Of a stretch of DNA of 64,000 nt, positions 18,542 through 29,208 are shown one piece after another. A program made the position numbers and the translations under genes. Source of the DNA: Kordia sp. (GTDB taxonomy: Bacteria > Bacteroidota > Bacteroidia > Flavobacteriales > Flavobacteriaceae); NCBI RefSeq assembly GCF_022447245.1, contig NZ_JAKVBC010000008.1:1-64000 (forward strand), given 5' to 3'. Under the pieces are notes generated by a model. That model had not been told where the DNA came from and did not search any database. It saw nothing but the letters and a program-made list of their open reading frames with translations. Every line of letters begins with the position of its first letter. The first letter of the stretch is position 1.

Positions 18542-19543
18542 TTATATATTTAGTTCGTTAAATAGCTCAACTAGTTTAGGGTTTGAAGGTCTCGGTGCAT
18601 CTGCACTTACCACATTTCCATCAGGATCTAATAGAATAAATCTTGGAATTCCAGTAATCATATATTCTTTCATAAATGTTTCGTCTCCTCCATAATGCAA
18701 TTGAATGCCTCCTAGAGATTTGTCAGTTACCATTTTTTGCCAAGCATCTTTATTTTCATCTACAGAAATGCTGACAAAGGCAATATTTTTATCATGATAA
18801 GAGGTTTCTATTTTTTTCAAAGAAGGAATTTCTGCTTTACACGGTCCGCACCAAGTTGCCCACATGTCAATATATACATACTTTCCTTTTAAGTCTGCCA
18901 ACGAAGTTTTTCCTCCAGCATGATTTTCATAGTCAAATGCTGGTGACGGTGTTCCTTTTGAGAATTTAGTTTTAAGCGTAATAGCTTGCCCTGCATATTG
19001 CTTGTACATGTTTAACATAGGATCAACGTCTTTCAATTTAGCTGCGATGATGGTACTATCAACATCTTTTTTAGAATTATAAAAATCCTTAAGCTTTTTT
19101 GATATGTTTTCAATTTCCTTTTCCAGACCTCCTGTGTCAAGATTTGATAGCATATCCATGTCCAACAGCTTTTCTTGTAGTAACGCATCTTCTGCTAAGA
19201 AATTGCTGTGAATAGCACCTTTTCCGCTGTATTTGATCGTTTCATCAAACATTTTGGTATCTAAGGTGAGTTTTAAATCAAAATCATTTTCTAAATACAA
19301 GTTTGTACTTTCTGATCCGTCAAAAATATTATACATACCATTTTCAACTTTCAAAGTATCTTTAAAAGTCCCGTCTTTATTGACTTTAATGGTTTTAGAA
19401 TAGGTTCTATTTCGAACTACAAGTGAATCACTATTTTGGTTTTCAATTTTTCCAGAAAGCGTCACATAATCTTTTGGAACTTCTGGCTCATTCTTACAAG
19501 AGAAGATTGCGAAAGCTGCAACAAGTAGCAATAGATTATTCAT
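18542..19543 (-). CDS. Short TlpA-like thioredoxin-fold lipoprotein (paralogue 1 of 3)
   Basis: 333 residues, first of the tandem set. Lipobox FSC near residue 16, DUF4369-like domain with LSGKIENQNSDSLVVRNRTY, then C-terminal WATWCGPCKAEIPSLKKIE. Compared with the two downstream copies about 110 residues are missing from the helical middle, yet the frame is intact and both end domains are complete. The active-site pair differs after the second Cys (K in place of I). Likely periplasmic or outer-membrane-facing disulfide handling; the substrate is unknown. Confidence 0.87.
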   Translation of the reverse strand: MNNLLLLVAAFAIFSCKNEPEVPKDYVTLSGKIENQNSDSLVVRNRTYSKTIKVNKDGTFKDTLKVENGMYNIFDGSESTNLYLENDFDLKLTLDTKMFDETIKYSGKGAIHSNFLAEDALLQEKLLDMDMLSNLDTGGLEKEIENISKKLKDFYNSKKDVDSTIIAAKLKDVDPMLNMYKQYAGQAITLKTKFSKGTPSPAFDYENHAGGKTSLADLKGKYVYIDMWATWCGPCKAEIPSLKKIETSYHDKNIAFVSISVDENKDAWQKMVTDKSLGGIQLHYGGDETFMKEYMITGIPRFILLDPDGNVVSADAPRPSNPKLVELFNELNI

Positions 19544-19623
19544 ATATTCAAAGTTTGTTTTCTCAAATCTACTAGATTCTTCTTTTAATCAATAAATTAT
19601 TAACAATTATTTGGTAAATACAG

Positions 19624-19653
19624 TTTGAATTTTGACTTTTGAAAGATAATTTG
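19624..19653 (+). promoter_or_regulatory. Candidate promoter of hutH
   Basis: TTTG, 19 bases, then TAATTTG, one base short of TAnnTTTG. It ends 11 bases before the ATG, so the mRNA would have a very short leader. Confidence 0.45.
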
Positions 19654-19664
19654 ATTACACCATC

Positions 19665-21170
19665 ATGATACACCAAATAAGTTCGAAAATTCTCGATATT
19701 ACAATTATTCTAGATTTACTGCATGCAAATGCAAAATTGGAATTATCAGCTGAAGCAATAGAAAAAATTTGTGCTTGCCGTGCGTATTTAGATAAACGTT
19801 TACAGGACCAAAAAACCCCTATATATGGTATTAATACCGGGTTTGGATCGCTGTGTAATGTGAAAATTTCGGATGAACATTTGTCGAAATTACAAGAGAA
19901 CTTAGTGACTTCTCATGCATGTGGTACAGGAGATCGTGTACCTCAAGAGATTATAAAGTTAATGTTGTTACTTAAGATACAATCGTTAAGTTATGGACAT
20001 TCGGGCGTGCAATTACAGACGGTACAACGTTTGATTGATTTTTATAATCACGATATTTTACCAGTTGTTTTTGAACAAGGTTCCCTTGGTGCCTCTGGTG
20101 ATTTGGCTCCTTTAGCACATTTATCATTGCCACTTTTAGGAAAAGGAAGTGTATATTATAATGGAGAAGAAGTTTCTGGAACTGAAATTTTGAAGAAATT
20201 TAATTGGAAACCAATTACCTTGAGAGCAAAGGAAGGTTTGGGATTGTTGAACGGGACACAATTTATGAGTGCTTATGGTGTATATTCACTCTTGAAAGCC
20301 TATAAATTATCTTATTTTGCAGATTTCTTCGCTGCTATTTCGTTAGAAGCTTTTGATGGAAGAATTGAACCTTTTAATGATTTAATTCATTTGATTCGTC
20401 CACACAAAGGACAATTAAAAACTGCTCGAAGAATCAAAGAGTTTGTAGAAGGAAGTGAGTTGATTTCGCAAGAAAAGAAACATGTGCAAGATCCATATTC
20501 TTTTAGATGCGTACCACAAGTTCATGGAGCTACCAAAGATACCTTAGCTTTTATTAGAAAAACGTTTGAAACTGAAATTAATTCTGTAACTGATAATCCA
20601 AATATTTTTATTGCAGAAGATGAAATTATTTCTGGAGGAAACTTTCATGGACAACCTTTAGCCTTGACGTTGGATTATTTAGCAATTGCAATGGCTGAAC
20701 TTGGAAATATTTCAGAACGAAGAACATTTCAGCTCGTTTCTGGATTGAGAGATTTGCCAGCATTTTTGGTGAACAATCCAGGGTTGAACTCTGGTTTTAT
20801 GATTCCACAGTACACAGCAGCAAGTATTGTAAGTCAAAACAAGCAATATGCTACACCAGCAAGTATTGATTCTATTGTGTCGTCAAACGGACAAGAAGAT
20901 CATGTAAGTATGGGTGCAAATGCAGCTACCAAAGCTATCAAAGTAGTGGATAATGTAGAGCGTGTGTTGGCAATTGAGTTGTTGAATGCTTCGCAAGCAT
21001 TGATATTTAGAGCGCCATTGAAAAGTTCTGATTTTATCGAAACATTTTTACAAACGTATAGAGCAGAAGTTCCTTTTGTGGATGAAGATAGAGAATTGCA
21101 TGTTGCTATTAAAGATACTTTGTCGTTTATACAACAAACGGTTATTGAAAATGATGAGTTGTTTTCTTAG
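19665..21170 (+). CDS. hutH: Histidine ammonia-lyase
   Basis: 501 residues of the aromatic amino acid lyase family. The Ala-Ser-Gly that forms the MIO electrophile is in GSLGASGDLAPLAHLSLP (about 140-157), with INTGFGSL near 50 and TDNPNIF near 310. The specificity loop reads NLVTSHACG, with the Ser-His pair typical of histidine lyases rather than the Tyr-His of tyrosine lyases. It deaminates histidine to urocanate. hutU, hutI and hutG are not adjacent, so the pathway assignment rests on this motif. The gene is divergent from the TlpA operon and appears monocistronic. Confidence 0.88.
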   Translation: MIHQISSKILDITIILDLLHANAKLELSAEAIEKICACRAYLDKRLQDQKTPIYGINTGFGSLCNVKISDEHLSKLQENLVTSHACGTGDRVPQEIIKLMLLLKIQSLSYGHSGVQLQTVQRLIDFYNHDILPVVFEQGSLGASGDLAPLAHLSLPLLGKGSVYYNGEEVSGTEILKKFNWKPITLRAKEGLGLLNGTQFMSAYGVYSLLKAYKLSYFADFFAAISLEAFDGRIEPFNDLIHLIRPHKGQLKTARRIKEFVEGSELISQEKKHVQDPYSFRCVPQVHGATKDTLAFIRKTFETEINSVTDNPNIFIAEDEIISGGNFHGQPLALTLDYLAIAMAELGNISERRTFQLVSGLRDLPAFLVNNPGLNSGFMIPQYTAASIVSQNKQYATPASIDSIVSSNGQEDHVSMGANAATKAIKVVDNVERVLAIELLNASQALIFRAPLKSSDFIETFLQTYRAEVPFVDEDRELHVAIKDTLSFIQQTVIENDELFS

Positions 21171-21336
21171 TTAATAGGTAGCAATAAGTATTATTTGAAG
21201 GTTAGGATTTTGAGGGACTTCCTTGATTCTAACTTTCTTTATAAATTGATGAGAAGAGCGTTTGTTGGTTTGGGTTGAATATTTTGTTAGAATAAAGTAA
21301 ATCAGAAAAAACCTTTGACATTCAGTCAAAAAGAAA

Positions 21337-21729
21337 CTACAAATGACTTTTAGACCAAGTAATGGCTTCATCCTTGGTTTTGAAGATACTCATTGGTTTA
21401 TTGAAAAAATGTTTTTCGATCTTCACATTGTGATTGTCAATAAATTTATCAGAAACAATGGCAATGGCTTTTAAATTTTCAATTTCAAAAACTTTTAAAT
21501 AAAGCATTGGATCAACCGCATACGAGTTTTTGCGAATTGTTATATATACAAATGGTTTTTCAGGGAAGTGTTTCTTGGCAATTAGAATAATTTCACCAAC
21601 AGAATCAATATTTAGTGTAATTCCTTCGTTGAGTTGTGCAAGCATGTAGCTTTCATAAACTTCTACTTTACCTATTTGTAAAGTGTATTTTTTAATGAAT
21701 GAATTACTATTGCCGTTAGCTATTCGCAC
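21337..21729 (-). CDS. Small conserved protein, SpoIIAA/STAS-like, paralogue A
   Basis: About 130 residues from a GTG at 21729. The frame is open to another GTG at 21795, but the 21729 start matches the length of the paralogue at 21850-22275. Shared landmarks are YTL/YTF near 15, QLNEGI/EINEGV, YITIRKNSYAVDP/YISYRKNSYSIDP, IAIVSD/IAVVSD and VEKHFFNK/VEKSFFEG near the end. The pattern of short strands and helices resembles the SpoIIAA-like/STAS-type proteins common in Bacteroidota. No function is known. It lies 120 bases downstream of its paralogue on the same strand. Confidence 0.65.
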   Translation of the reverse strand: MRIANGNSNSFIKKYTLQIGKVEVYESYMLAQLNEGITLNIDSVGEIILIAKKHFPEKPFVYITIRKNSYAVDPMLYLKVFEIENLKAIAIVSDKFIDNHNVKIEKHFFNKPMSIFKTKDEAITWSKSHL

Positions 21730-21849
21730 TTTTAATGTTTTTATTAAAAATAGGATTTTTAAATTCGATCTACTAATAAAATAGATGAACGGCACAAAAA
21801 TACACTACTTTTTTCTTTCTCTGGTAAATAGAATGGTAAAAATTCCTGT

Positions 21850-22275
21850 TTATGCTACTGAATTATCAGAAACATTAGTGTTATTATTCTCTAATGGAAC
21901 AATTTTGTCTAGCCAATTTATGGCAGCATTGATAGTGGTGAACAATTCATAGCGTCCTTCAAAGAAGCTTTTTTCAACATGTGCGTTTAATGAAGAAAAT
22001 TTTTGATCAGATACCACAGCAATTCCTTTTAATAAGTCGTTTTTAGGAAGTATCTTGTATACTTGTGGATCAATAGAGTAGGAGTTTTTGCGATAAGAAA
22101 TATATCCAAAAGGAACCTTATAGTTTTCAAGAAAAAAATGAAAAAAAGAAAGCATCACATCTATAGTCACATGAACGCCTTCATTAATCTCTCCAATGAT
22201 TAGATCATTGTATAGATAGAGCTTTCCATTTTCGAAAGTATATATATCTTTTAATTGTTTTCCATTAATATTCAT
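21850..22275 (-). CDS. Small conserved protein, SpoIIAA/STAS-like, paralogue B
   Basis: 141 residues with the same landmarks as the neighbouring paralogue: YTFENGKLYLYNDLIIGEINEGVHV at the start, RKNSYSIDP in the middle, VVSD and EKSFFEGRYELFTT near the end. A short C-terminal tail (about 15 residues, Asn/Ser-rich) is unique to this copy. No signal peptide or membrane segment is present, so it is cytosolic. Function unknown; a tandem duplication is clear. Confidence 0.7.
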   Translation of the reverse strand: MNINGKQLKDIYTFENGKLYLYNDLIIGEINEGVHVTIDVMLSFFHFFLENYKVPFGYISYRKNSYSIDPQVYKILPKNDLLKGIAVVSDQKFSSLNAHVEKSFFEGRYELFTTINAAINWLDKIVPLENNNTNVSDNSVA

Positions 22276-22407
22276 GTAGGTAGTTTTTTATTTCTATGCT
22301 AAATTATGAACAGTAATGCAGAAACTAATTTATTATGCGTGAATAGTATTTTTTTTAGATAAACTACCTGTTTTTATCTTCAAAATACATAAAAAGGGGA
22401 AGAAAAG

Positions 22408-22437
22408 AAAATCCTGCTTTTCGAAAAAGCAGGATTT
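22408..22437 (-). terminator. Terminator after clpC
   Basis: AAATCCTGCTTTT and its complement around a CG turn, T-rich on the minus-strand exit; 26 bases past the clpC stop. Confidence 0.85.
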
Positions 22438-22463
22438 TATATGCTTGATAATAAGTTAGTTGG

Positions 22464-25019
22464 TTAAGATTCTGTTGGCTTTTCAGCTTTTTCAATCTTA
22501 ATAGTTAACTCATCATTATCTTCATCTAGATCCATAAAGATTTTGTCACCTTCATGAATTTTTGAAGTAATGATTTCTTCTGCAAGTGCATCTTCAATAT
22601 ATTTTTGAATAGCTCTTTTCAATGGTCTTGCTCCATATTGCTTATCAAAACCTTTATCAGCGATATAATCTTTTGCTTTATCACTTAACAATAAATCGTA
22701 GCCTAAACCTTTGATTCTTTGGTATAATTTAGCAATTTCAATATCAATGATTTTGTGAATATGTTCACGTTCAAGTGAATTGAAAATAACAACATCATCA
22801 ATTCTGTTTAGGAATTCAGGAGCAAAAGCTTTTTTCAATGCATTTTCTATCACACCTTTTGCATGATCATCTGCTTGACTTTTCTTAGCGTTTGTTCCAA
22901 AACCAACTCCAGAACCAAAATCTTTCAATCTACGCGCACCAATATTTGATGTCATAATAATGATTGTGTTTCTAAAATCAATTTTTCTTCCTAAACTATC
23001 CGTCAAATATCCATCGTCTAATACTTGTAACAACATATTAAATACATCAGGATGCGCTTTTTCAACCTCGTCAAGTAAAACTACAGCATACGGTTTTCTT
23101 CGTACTTTCTCTGTTAATTGTCCACCTTCTTCATATCCAACATATCCTGGAGGTGCTCCAACCAAACGAGAAATTGCGAATTTTTCCATGTATTCACTCA
23201 TGTCAATTCTGATCAATGTTTCTTCAGAATCAAATAACTCACGAGCTAATACCTTTGCTAACTGTGTTTTGCCAACTCCAGTTTGTCCTAAAAAGATAAA
23301 CGAACCAATCGGCTTATTAGGATCTTTAAGTCCCGCACGATTACGCTGAATCGCTTTTACGACTTTACCAACGGCTTCATCTTGTCCAATAACCTTTCCT
23401 TTGATTAACTCAGGAAGTTGTGCTAATTTATTACTTTCCGTCTGCGCAATTCTATTCACAGGAATTCCAGTCATCATAGAAACAACATCTGCCACATTGT
23501 CTTCGTCAACCGTTTCTTTGTGTTGTTTAGACTCTTCTTCCCATTTTTCTTGTGAAATTGCCAATTCTTTTTCCAAACGCTTTTCGTCGTCTCTCAATTT
23601 GGCAGCTTCTTCATATTTCTGCTTTTTAACTACAGAATTTTTCAATTCACGTACTTCTTCTAATTGACGTTCCAAATCTAAAATCTGTTTTGGTACGTCA
23701 ATATTTGTAATATGAACTCTTGATCCTGCTTCATCTAAAGCATCTATAGCTTTGTCTGGAAGAAAACGATCTGTCATATATCTATTTGTCAACGTTACAC
23801 AAGCTTTAATAGCTTCTGGTGTATAACTTACATTATGGTGTTCTTCGTACTTGTCTTTGATGTTCTCTAAAATTTCAATCGTTTCTTCTACAGTAGTTGG
23901 TTCAACCACTACTTTTTGGAAACGTCTTTCTAAAGCACCATCTTTTTCAATATACTGTCTGTATTCATCTAATGTCGTAGCACCAATGCATTGGATTTCA
24001 CCTCTGGCTAAAGCTGGTTTAAACATGTTTGAAGCGTCTAAACTTCCTGTAGCGCCACCGGCACCAACAATCGTATGAATTTCATCAATGAATAGAATAA
24101 TGTCATCATTCTTTTCCAATTCGTTCATCACAGCTTTCATGCGCTCTTCAAACTGACCTCTGTATTTTGTTCCAGCGACCAAGCTTGCTAAGTCTAGCGT
24201 AACTACTCGTTTGTTAAAAAGAATACGCGATACTTTACGCTTTACAATTCTATTTGCTAAACCTTCTGCGATGGCAGATTTACCAACACCAGGTTCACCA
24301 ATTAAAATTGGATTATTCTTTTTGCGTCTACTTAAAATTTGAGAAACGCGTTCTATTTCTTTTTCACGACCAACTACGGGGTCTAATTTTCCTTCTTCTG
24401 CCAAGGCTGTCAAATCTCTTCCGAAATTATCCAATACAGGTGTTTTAGATTTCTTATTCACTTTTCCGCCTGAATTTGAAGAACCAAAAGGATTTTCTTT
24501 TGAAGATTCTTGAGATCCGCTACTGTCATCCGAGAATGATTCGGAACGCGGCGTATCTATATAATCGTCGTCGTTTGTTATCATATACTTAAATTGCTCT
24601 TTAACATTATCATAATCCACCTTTAACTTATTTAAAAGTTTTGTTGTGGGATCGTTTTCGTTTCGTAAAATGCACAATAATAGGTGTGCGGTATTAATAG
24701 AAGAACTTTGAAAAAGTTTTGCTTCTAAAAATGTAGTTTTGAGGGCTCTTTCTGCTTGCCTCGTTAAATGTAAGTTGCGCTTTTCGTTTGGTGCGACTGC
24801 CACATTCGGGTTTGCGGGACTCAAAATTTCAACTTTTCGACGCAAATGTGTCAAATCGACATCCAATGCATTCAAAATGTTGATAGCTTTGCCGCTTCCG
24901 TCTCTGAGGAGCCCAAGCATTAAATGTTCTGTGCCAATGAAATCATGGCCGAGACGCAATGCTTCTTCCTTACTGTAGGCTATTACATCCTTTACTCTTG
25001 GGGAGAAATTATCATCCAT
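22464..25019 (-). CDS. clpC: ATP-dependent Clp protease ATP-binding subunit ClpC
   Basis: 851 residues. The N-terminal Clp repeat domain (1-140) starts MDDNFSPRVKDVI and is followed by a Ser-rich linker and two AAA+ modules with Walker A motifs GEPGVGKSA and GQTGVGKTQ. The UVR motif that marks ClpC rather than ClpB/ClpA is in VKKQKYEEAAKLRDDEKRLEKEL (about 430-455). It unfolds substrates for ClpP, with adaptors in other phyla. It is divergent from gyrA across a 258-base gap and has its own terminator. Confidence 0.96.
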   Translation of the reverse strand: MDDNFSPRVKDVIAYSKEEALRLGHDFIGTEHLMLGLLRDGSGKAINILNALDVDLTHLRRKVEILSPANPNVAVAPNEKRNLHLTRQAERALKTTFLEAKLFQSSSINTAHLLLCILRNENDPTTKLLNKLKVDYDNVKEQFKYMITNDDDYIDTPRSESFSDDSSGSQESSKENPFGSSNSGGKVNKKSKTPVLDNFGRDLTALAEEGKLDPVVGREKEIERVSQILSRRKKNNPILIGEPGVGKSAIAEGLANRIVKRKVSRILFNKRVVTLDLASLVAGTKYRGQFEERMKAVMNELEKNDDIILFIDEIHTIVGAGGATGSLDASNMFKPALARGEIQCIGATTLDEYRQYIEKDGALERRFQKVVVEPTTVEETIEILENIKDKYEEHHNVSYTPEAIKACVTLTNRYMTDRFLPDKAIDALDEAGSRVHITNIDVPKQILDLERQLEEVRELKNSVVKKQKYEEAAKLRDDEKRLEKELAISQEKWEEESKQHKETVDEDNVADVVSMMTGIPVNRIAQTESNKLAQLPELIKGKVIGQDEAVGKVVKAIQRNRAGLKDPNKPIGSFIFLGQTGVGKTQLAKVLARELFDSEETLIRIDMSEYMEKFAISRLVGAPPGYVGYEEGGQLTEKVRRKPYAVVLLDEVEKAHPDVFNMLLQVLDDGYLTDSLGRKIDFRNTIIIMTSNIGARRLKDFGSGVGFGTNAKKSQADDHAKGVIENALKKAFAPEFLNRIDDVVIFNSLEREHIHKIIDIEIAKLYQRIKGLGYDLLLSDKAKDYIADKGFDKQYGARPLKRAIQKYIEDALAEEIITSKIHEGDKIFMDLDEDNDELTIKIEKAEKPTES

Positions 25020-25277
25020 ATATATTATTTCCTTTCGACATTAAAATTAATACTTCAAACTGAATAATACAAAAATTGTTCCGTGATGAAAGTATATTTA
25101 TTGCATTAGACGAAAAAAAAACAGAAATCACAGAATATCATATGGAATTATTAAAAAACTTATTAAAAATTGTTAATAAAAAAACCCTAAAATGACTGGC
25201 TAAATCCTCGCTGAATACTAGTAAATGTTGTATATTGACCCGATTTGTAAAACTCGAAATATTAAAACTTAAAATAC

Positions 25278-27821
25278 ATGGCAGAAGGAGAAAAGTTAAT
25301 CCCCATTAATATTGAAGATGAGATGAAGTCTGCTTACATCGATTATTCGATGTCAGTCATTGTGTCACGTGCACTTCCAGATGTAAGAGATGGTATGAAA
25401 CCCGTACATCGTAGAGTACTTTTTGGAATGCATGAACTCGGAGTAAGGTCTAGTTCCGCTCACAAGAAATCTGCAAGAATCGTAGGAGAAGTATTAGGTA
25501 AGTATCACCCACATGGAGATACCTCTGTATACGATGCTATGGTTCGTATGGCGCAAGAATGGAGTTTGCGTTATATGTTAGTAGACGGACAAGGAAACTT
25601 CGGTTCTATTGATGGAGATAGTCCTGCAGCAATGCGTTATACGGAAGCAAGAATGCGCAAGATATCAGATGATATGTTGGCAGATATTGACAAAGACACC
25701 GTAGATCATTCTTTAAACTTTGATGATACTTTAAAAGAACCAACTGTATTGCCTACACGAGTTCCAGGATTATTAATTAATGGAGCTTCTGGTATTGCCG
25801 TTGGTATGGCAACAAATATGCCACCACACAACTTGTCTGAAGTTGTAGATGGAATTCATGCGTACATCGATAATAATGATATCGAAATCGATGAATTAAT
25901 TCAACATGTAAAAGCACCAGATTTCCCTACAGGAGGAATTATCTATGGATACGATGGTGTTCGCGAAGCGTTTAAGACAGGACGTGGACGTGTTGTCATG
26001 CGTGGAAAAGCTGTCATGGAAGAAGTTCAAGGAAGAGAATGTATCATTGTTTCTGAAATTCCATATCAAGTCAATAAGGCAGACATGATTAAGAAAACTG
26101 CTGATTTGATTAACGACAAAAAAATAGATGGAATTTCTTCCATTCGTGACGAATCGGATCGTAAAGGAATGCGTATCGTTTATATCTTAAAACGTGATGC
26201 GATTCCAAATATCGTTCTTAACAAATTGTATAAGTATACCGCATTACAATCTTCATTTAGTGTTAACAATATTGCCTTAGTAAAAGGACGTCCACAATTG
26301 TTGAATCTGAAAGATATGATTCATCATTTTGTAGAGCACAGACATGAGGTAGTAACTAGAAGAACACAATACGAACTTAAGAAAGCGGAAGAACGTGCTC
26401 ATATATTAGAAGGATTGATTATTGCTTCTGATAATATTGATGAGGTAATAGCAATTATTCGTGGTTCGCAAAACGCTGAAGATGCTCGTAACAACTTGAT
26501 CAAACGTTTTGAATTGACAGAAATTCAAGCGAAAGCAATTGTTGAAATGCGATTACGTCAGTTGACAGGTCTAGAACAAGACAAGTTGCGTGCTGAGTAT
26601 GACGACATCATGAAGAGTATAGAAGATTACCGTGATATTTTGGCAAATAAGTCAAGAAGAATGGCTATCATTAAAGATGAGCTGGCTATTATTAAAGATA
26701 AGTACGGTGACGAAAGACGTTCGATGATCGAATATGCTGGTGGAGATGTAAGTATTGAAGATTTAATTCCAGATGAAAAAGTAGTAATTACAATTTCACA
26801 TGCTGGTTATATCAAACGTACTTCATTAACAGAATATAAAAAGCAGAATAGAGGTGGAGTTGGGCAAAAAGGTAGTGCAACCCGAAATGAAGATTTTCTA
26901 GAGCATCTATTTGTTGGAACCAATCACCAATACATGTTATTCTTTACACAAACAGGGAAATGTTTCTGGATGCGTGTATATGAAATTCCAGAAGGAAGCA
27001 AAACATCAAAAGGTAGAGCGATACAAAACTTAATCAACATAGATAAAGAAGATAAAGTAAAAGCATTTATCTGTACGCAAAACTTAAAAGATGAAGATTA
27101 CATTAACAATCATTATGTGATCATGGCTACAAAGAAAGGACAAGTGAAGAAAACTCCATTAGAGCAATATTCTCGTCCGCGTACCAACGGTATCAACGCT
27201 ATTACTATTAAAGAAGGTGATGAGTTACTAGAAGCGAAGTTAACAACAGGAAACAGTCAAGTAATGTTGGCAGTAAAATCTGGAAAGGCAATTCGTTTCG
27301 AAGAAGAGAAAACGCGTCCAATGGGAAGAAATGCTTCTGGAGTTCGTGGAATTACCTTAGCAGATGAAAATGATGAAGTCGTAGGGATGGTTGCTGTAAA
27401 CGATATGGAGAGCAATATTTTAGTTGTTTCTGAAAACGGATACGGAAAACGATCAAGCTTAGAAGATTACCGAATCACAAATCGTGGTGGGAAAGGTGTG
27501 AAGACTATTTCTGTTACGGAAAAAACAGGTAACTTAGTAGCCATTAAAAACGTAACTGATGAAGATGGTTTAATGATCATCAACAAATCAGGAATTGCTA
27601 TACGAATGGCTGTATCTGATTTACGAGTTATGGGTAGAGCTACGCAAGGAGTTCGACTCATTAATATAAAAGGGAAAGATTCAATCGCATCTGTTGCTAA
27701 AGTTCGAAATGGACAACAGGAGGAAGAAGAAGGAGCGGAAGATGTTGAAAACACTGAGACTCCAGAAAATGGCACGGCAGTTGATATGGATAACAATAGT
27801 GATCAAGAATCACAAGAATAA
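25278..27821 (+). CDS. gyrA: DNA gyrase subunit A
   Basis: 847 residues. Catalytic Tyr at 121 in MRYTEARM; the quinolone-determining region reads [15 protein letters not shown], with Thr at the position of E. coli Ser83 and Asp at that of Asp87. The C-terminal beta-pinwheel carries several blades, with [11 protein letters not shown] resembling the GyrA box, and ends in an acidic tail. With GyrB it introduces negative supercoils. A TPR protein follows 38 bases downstream and may be co-transcribed. Start chosen at the ATG giving [10 protein letters not shown]. Confidence 0.97.
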   Translation: MAEGEKLIPINIEDEMKSAYIDYSMSVIVSRALPDVRDGMKPVHRRVLFGMHELGVRSSSAHKKSARIVGEVLGKYHPHGDTSVYDAMVRMAQEWSLRYMLVDGQGNFGSIDGDSPAAMRYTEARMRKISDDMLADIDKDTVDHSLNFDDTLKEPTVLPTRVPGLLINGASGIAVGMATNMPPHNLSEVVDGIHAYIDNNDIEIDELIQHVKAPDFPTGGIIYGYDGVREAFKTGRGRVVMRGKAVMEEVQGRECIIVSEIPYQVNKADMIKKTADLINDKKIDGISSIRDESDRKGMRIVYILKRDAIPNIVLNKLYKYTALQSSFSVNNIALVKGRPQLLNLKDMIHHFVEHRHEVVTRRTQYELKKAEERAHILEGLIIASDNIDEVIAIIRGSQNAEDARNNLIKRFELTEIQAKAIVEMRLRQLTGLEQDKLRAEYDDIMKSIEDYRDILANKSRRMAIIKDELAIIKDKYGDERRSMIEYAGGDVSIEDLIPDEKVVITISHAGYIKRTSLTEYKKQNRGGVGQKGSATRNEDFLEHLFVGTNHQYMLFFTQTGKCFWMRVYEIPEGSKTSKGRAIQNLINIDKEDKVKAFICTQNLKDEDYINNHYVIMATKKGQVKKTPLEQYSRPRTNGINAITIKEGDELLEAKLTTGNSQVMLAVKSGKAIRFEEEKTRPMGRNASGVRGITLADENDEVVGMVAVNDMESNILVVSENGYGKRSSLEDYRITNRGGKGVKTISVTEKTGNLVAIKNVTDEDGLMIINKSGIAIRMAVSDLRVMGRATQGVRLINIKGKDSIASVAKVRNGQQEEEEGAEDVENTETPENGTAVDMDNNSDQESQE

Positions 27822-27859
27822 TAATAAATAAAACCTCAATTATTTTAAACATTAACAAA

Positions 27860-29143
27860 ATGAAGAAGACAATTTTAATTTTTTCAGCACTGTTGATTAC
27901 AGCCTTTTCTTTTGCACAAAAGAAAGAATTAAAAGCCGCTGAGAGAGCATTAAAAAAAGGAAATACAGTTGAAGCAAAAGATATGCTTAAGAGTATTTCA
28001 TCTACTATTGAAAGCGCTGATGCTAAATACAAAGCAAAATATTACTTTTTAAAAGGTAAAACATACCAAGATTTAGCTGACAAAGGAATGGATGCAGATG
28101 CTTCTCTAAAGACTGCTGGAGAAGCGTATAATAAATTACTAGCTTTTGAAAGAGAGCAAAAAGAATTTAAGTATACAAAGCAAGCGAAGCCAAATTTACA
28201 AACAATGATTAGTAAAATGGTGGATAAAGCAATCAATGCACAAAATGCTAAAGACTATTCTAAAGCTTCTGACCTTTTACATTTGACGTATACGTTGCAA
28301 CCAGAAAATAAGGATTTCTTATACTATGCTGCTTCTAACTCAATTTCTGGAAAAGACTATGATACTGCTTTAAAATACTACGAAGAGTTAAAAAACGCCA
28401 AGTATACAGGTGTAAAAACTCAGTATTACGCAATCAATGTGTCTACAGGAAAGAAAGAACCTTTTCAAGATAAGACAGTTAGAGATTTATCTGTAAGATC
28501 AAAATCACATGCAAGTCCTACACAAGAAAAGACAAAATCTAGATTGCCAGAAATCGTAAAGAATATCTCTTGGATTTATACAAACCATGTTGGAGATAAT
28601 GATAAGGCTTTAGCAGCAGTAGAAGAAGCAATTGCCATAAATCCAGATGATCCTTCTCTTTTATTGACAAAAGGTAACATCTACTACAAGATGGGAGATA
28701 CAGCTAAGTTCAAAGAAATCATGAAAGAGATTATCACTAAAAACCCTAATGATGTAGACTCTTATTACAATATTGGAGTAATTAGTGCGGAGAATGGAGA
28801 TATTGAAGAAGCGCGTCAAGCTTACAAAAAAGTATTAGAATTAGACCCAGGATATGTGAATGCAGGTGTTAACTTATCCAAAACATATTTAGATGAAGCT
28901 TCTGAAGTGGTTGATAAAATGAACGAACTAGGAACTTCTTCTGCTGACAATAAGAAATTTGACGAGTACAAAGAGCAGCAAACTTTATTATACAAAAAGT
29001 CATTGACAATCTTAGAAGGAATTATTGAAAGTGTTCCAGATGATGTAAGTATCTTAAAGCAATTAAAAGGATTGTATTCTTTCTTAGGAGAAGATGATAA
29101 ATTCAAAAAAGTAAAAGCTAAATTAGCTGAGTTAGGACAGTAA
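27860..29143 (+). CDS. Periplasmic tetratricopeptide-repeat protein
   Basis: 427 residues with a signal peptide (1-19, ...TAFSFAQ) and repeated 34-residue helical pairs. The clearest are at about 260-330: ALAAVEEAIAINPDDPSLLL followed by NPNDVDSYYNIGVISAENGD and ARQAYKKVLELDPGYVNAGVNLSKTY. TPR proteins act as scaffolds; nothing here identifies the partner. It follows gyrA by 38 bases, a pairing often seen in Flavobacteriia, and ends before a perfect palindromic terminator. Confidence 0.88.
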   Translation: MKKTILIFSALLITAFSFAQKKELKAAERALKKGNTVEAKDMLKSISSTIESADAKYKAKYYFLKGKTYQDLADKGMDADASLKTAGEAYNKLLAFEREQKEFKYTKQAKPNLQTMISKMVDKAINAQNAKDYSKASDLLHLTYTLQPENKDFLYYAASNSISGKDYDTALKYYEELKNAKYTGVKTQYYAINVSTGKKEPFQDKTVRDLSVRSKSHASPTQEKTKSRLPEIVKNISWIYTNHVGDNDKALAAVEEAIAINPDDPSLLLTKGNIYYKMGDTAKFKEIMKEIITKNPNDVDSYYNIGVISAENGDIEEARQAYKKVLELDPGYVNAGVNLSKTYLDEASEVVDKMNELGTSSADNKKFDEYKEQQTLLYKKSLTILEGIIESVPDDVSILKQLKGLYSFLGEDDKFKKVKAKLAELGQ

Positions 29144-29162
29144 TTCCAGACTTTATAAAACT

Positions 29163-29190
29163 AAAAAACCTCGTAATTACGAGGTTTTTT
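29163..29190. terminator. Palindromic terminator after the TPR gene
   Basis: AAAAAACCTCG, TAATTA, CGAGGTTTTTT; it separates convergent genes and can work both ways. Confidence 0.9.
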
Positions 29191-29208
29191 TTGTATCAAA
29201 AATAAATT

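Noticed and set aside
20080-20130. Tyrosine ammonia-lyase linked to flexirubin pigments
   Set aside because: The specificity loop has the Ser-His pair of histidine lyases and no pigment genes are near.
21171-21371. Minus-strand ORF of 66 codons downstream of hutH
   Set aside because: It overlaps the end of the paralogue A gene, has a composition unlike its neighbours and no recognised motif.
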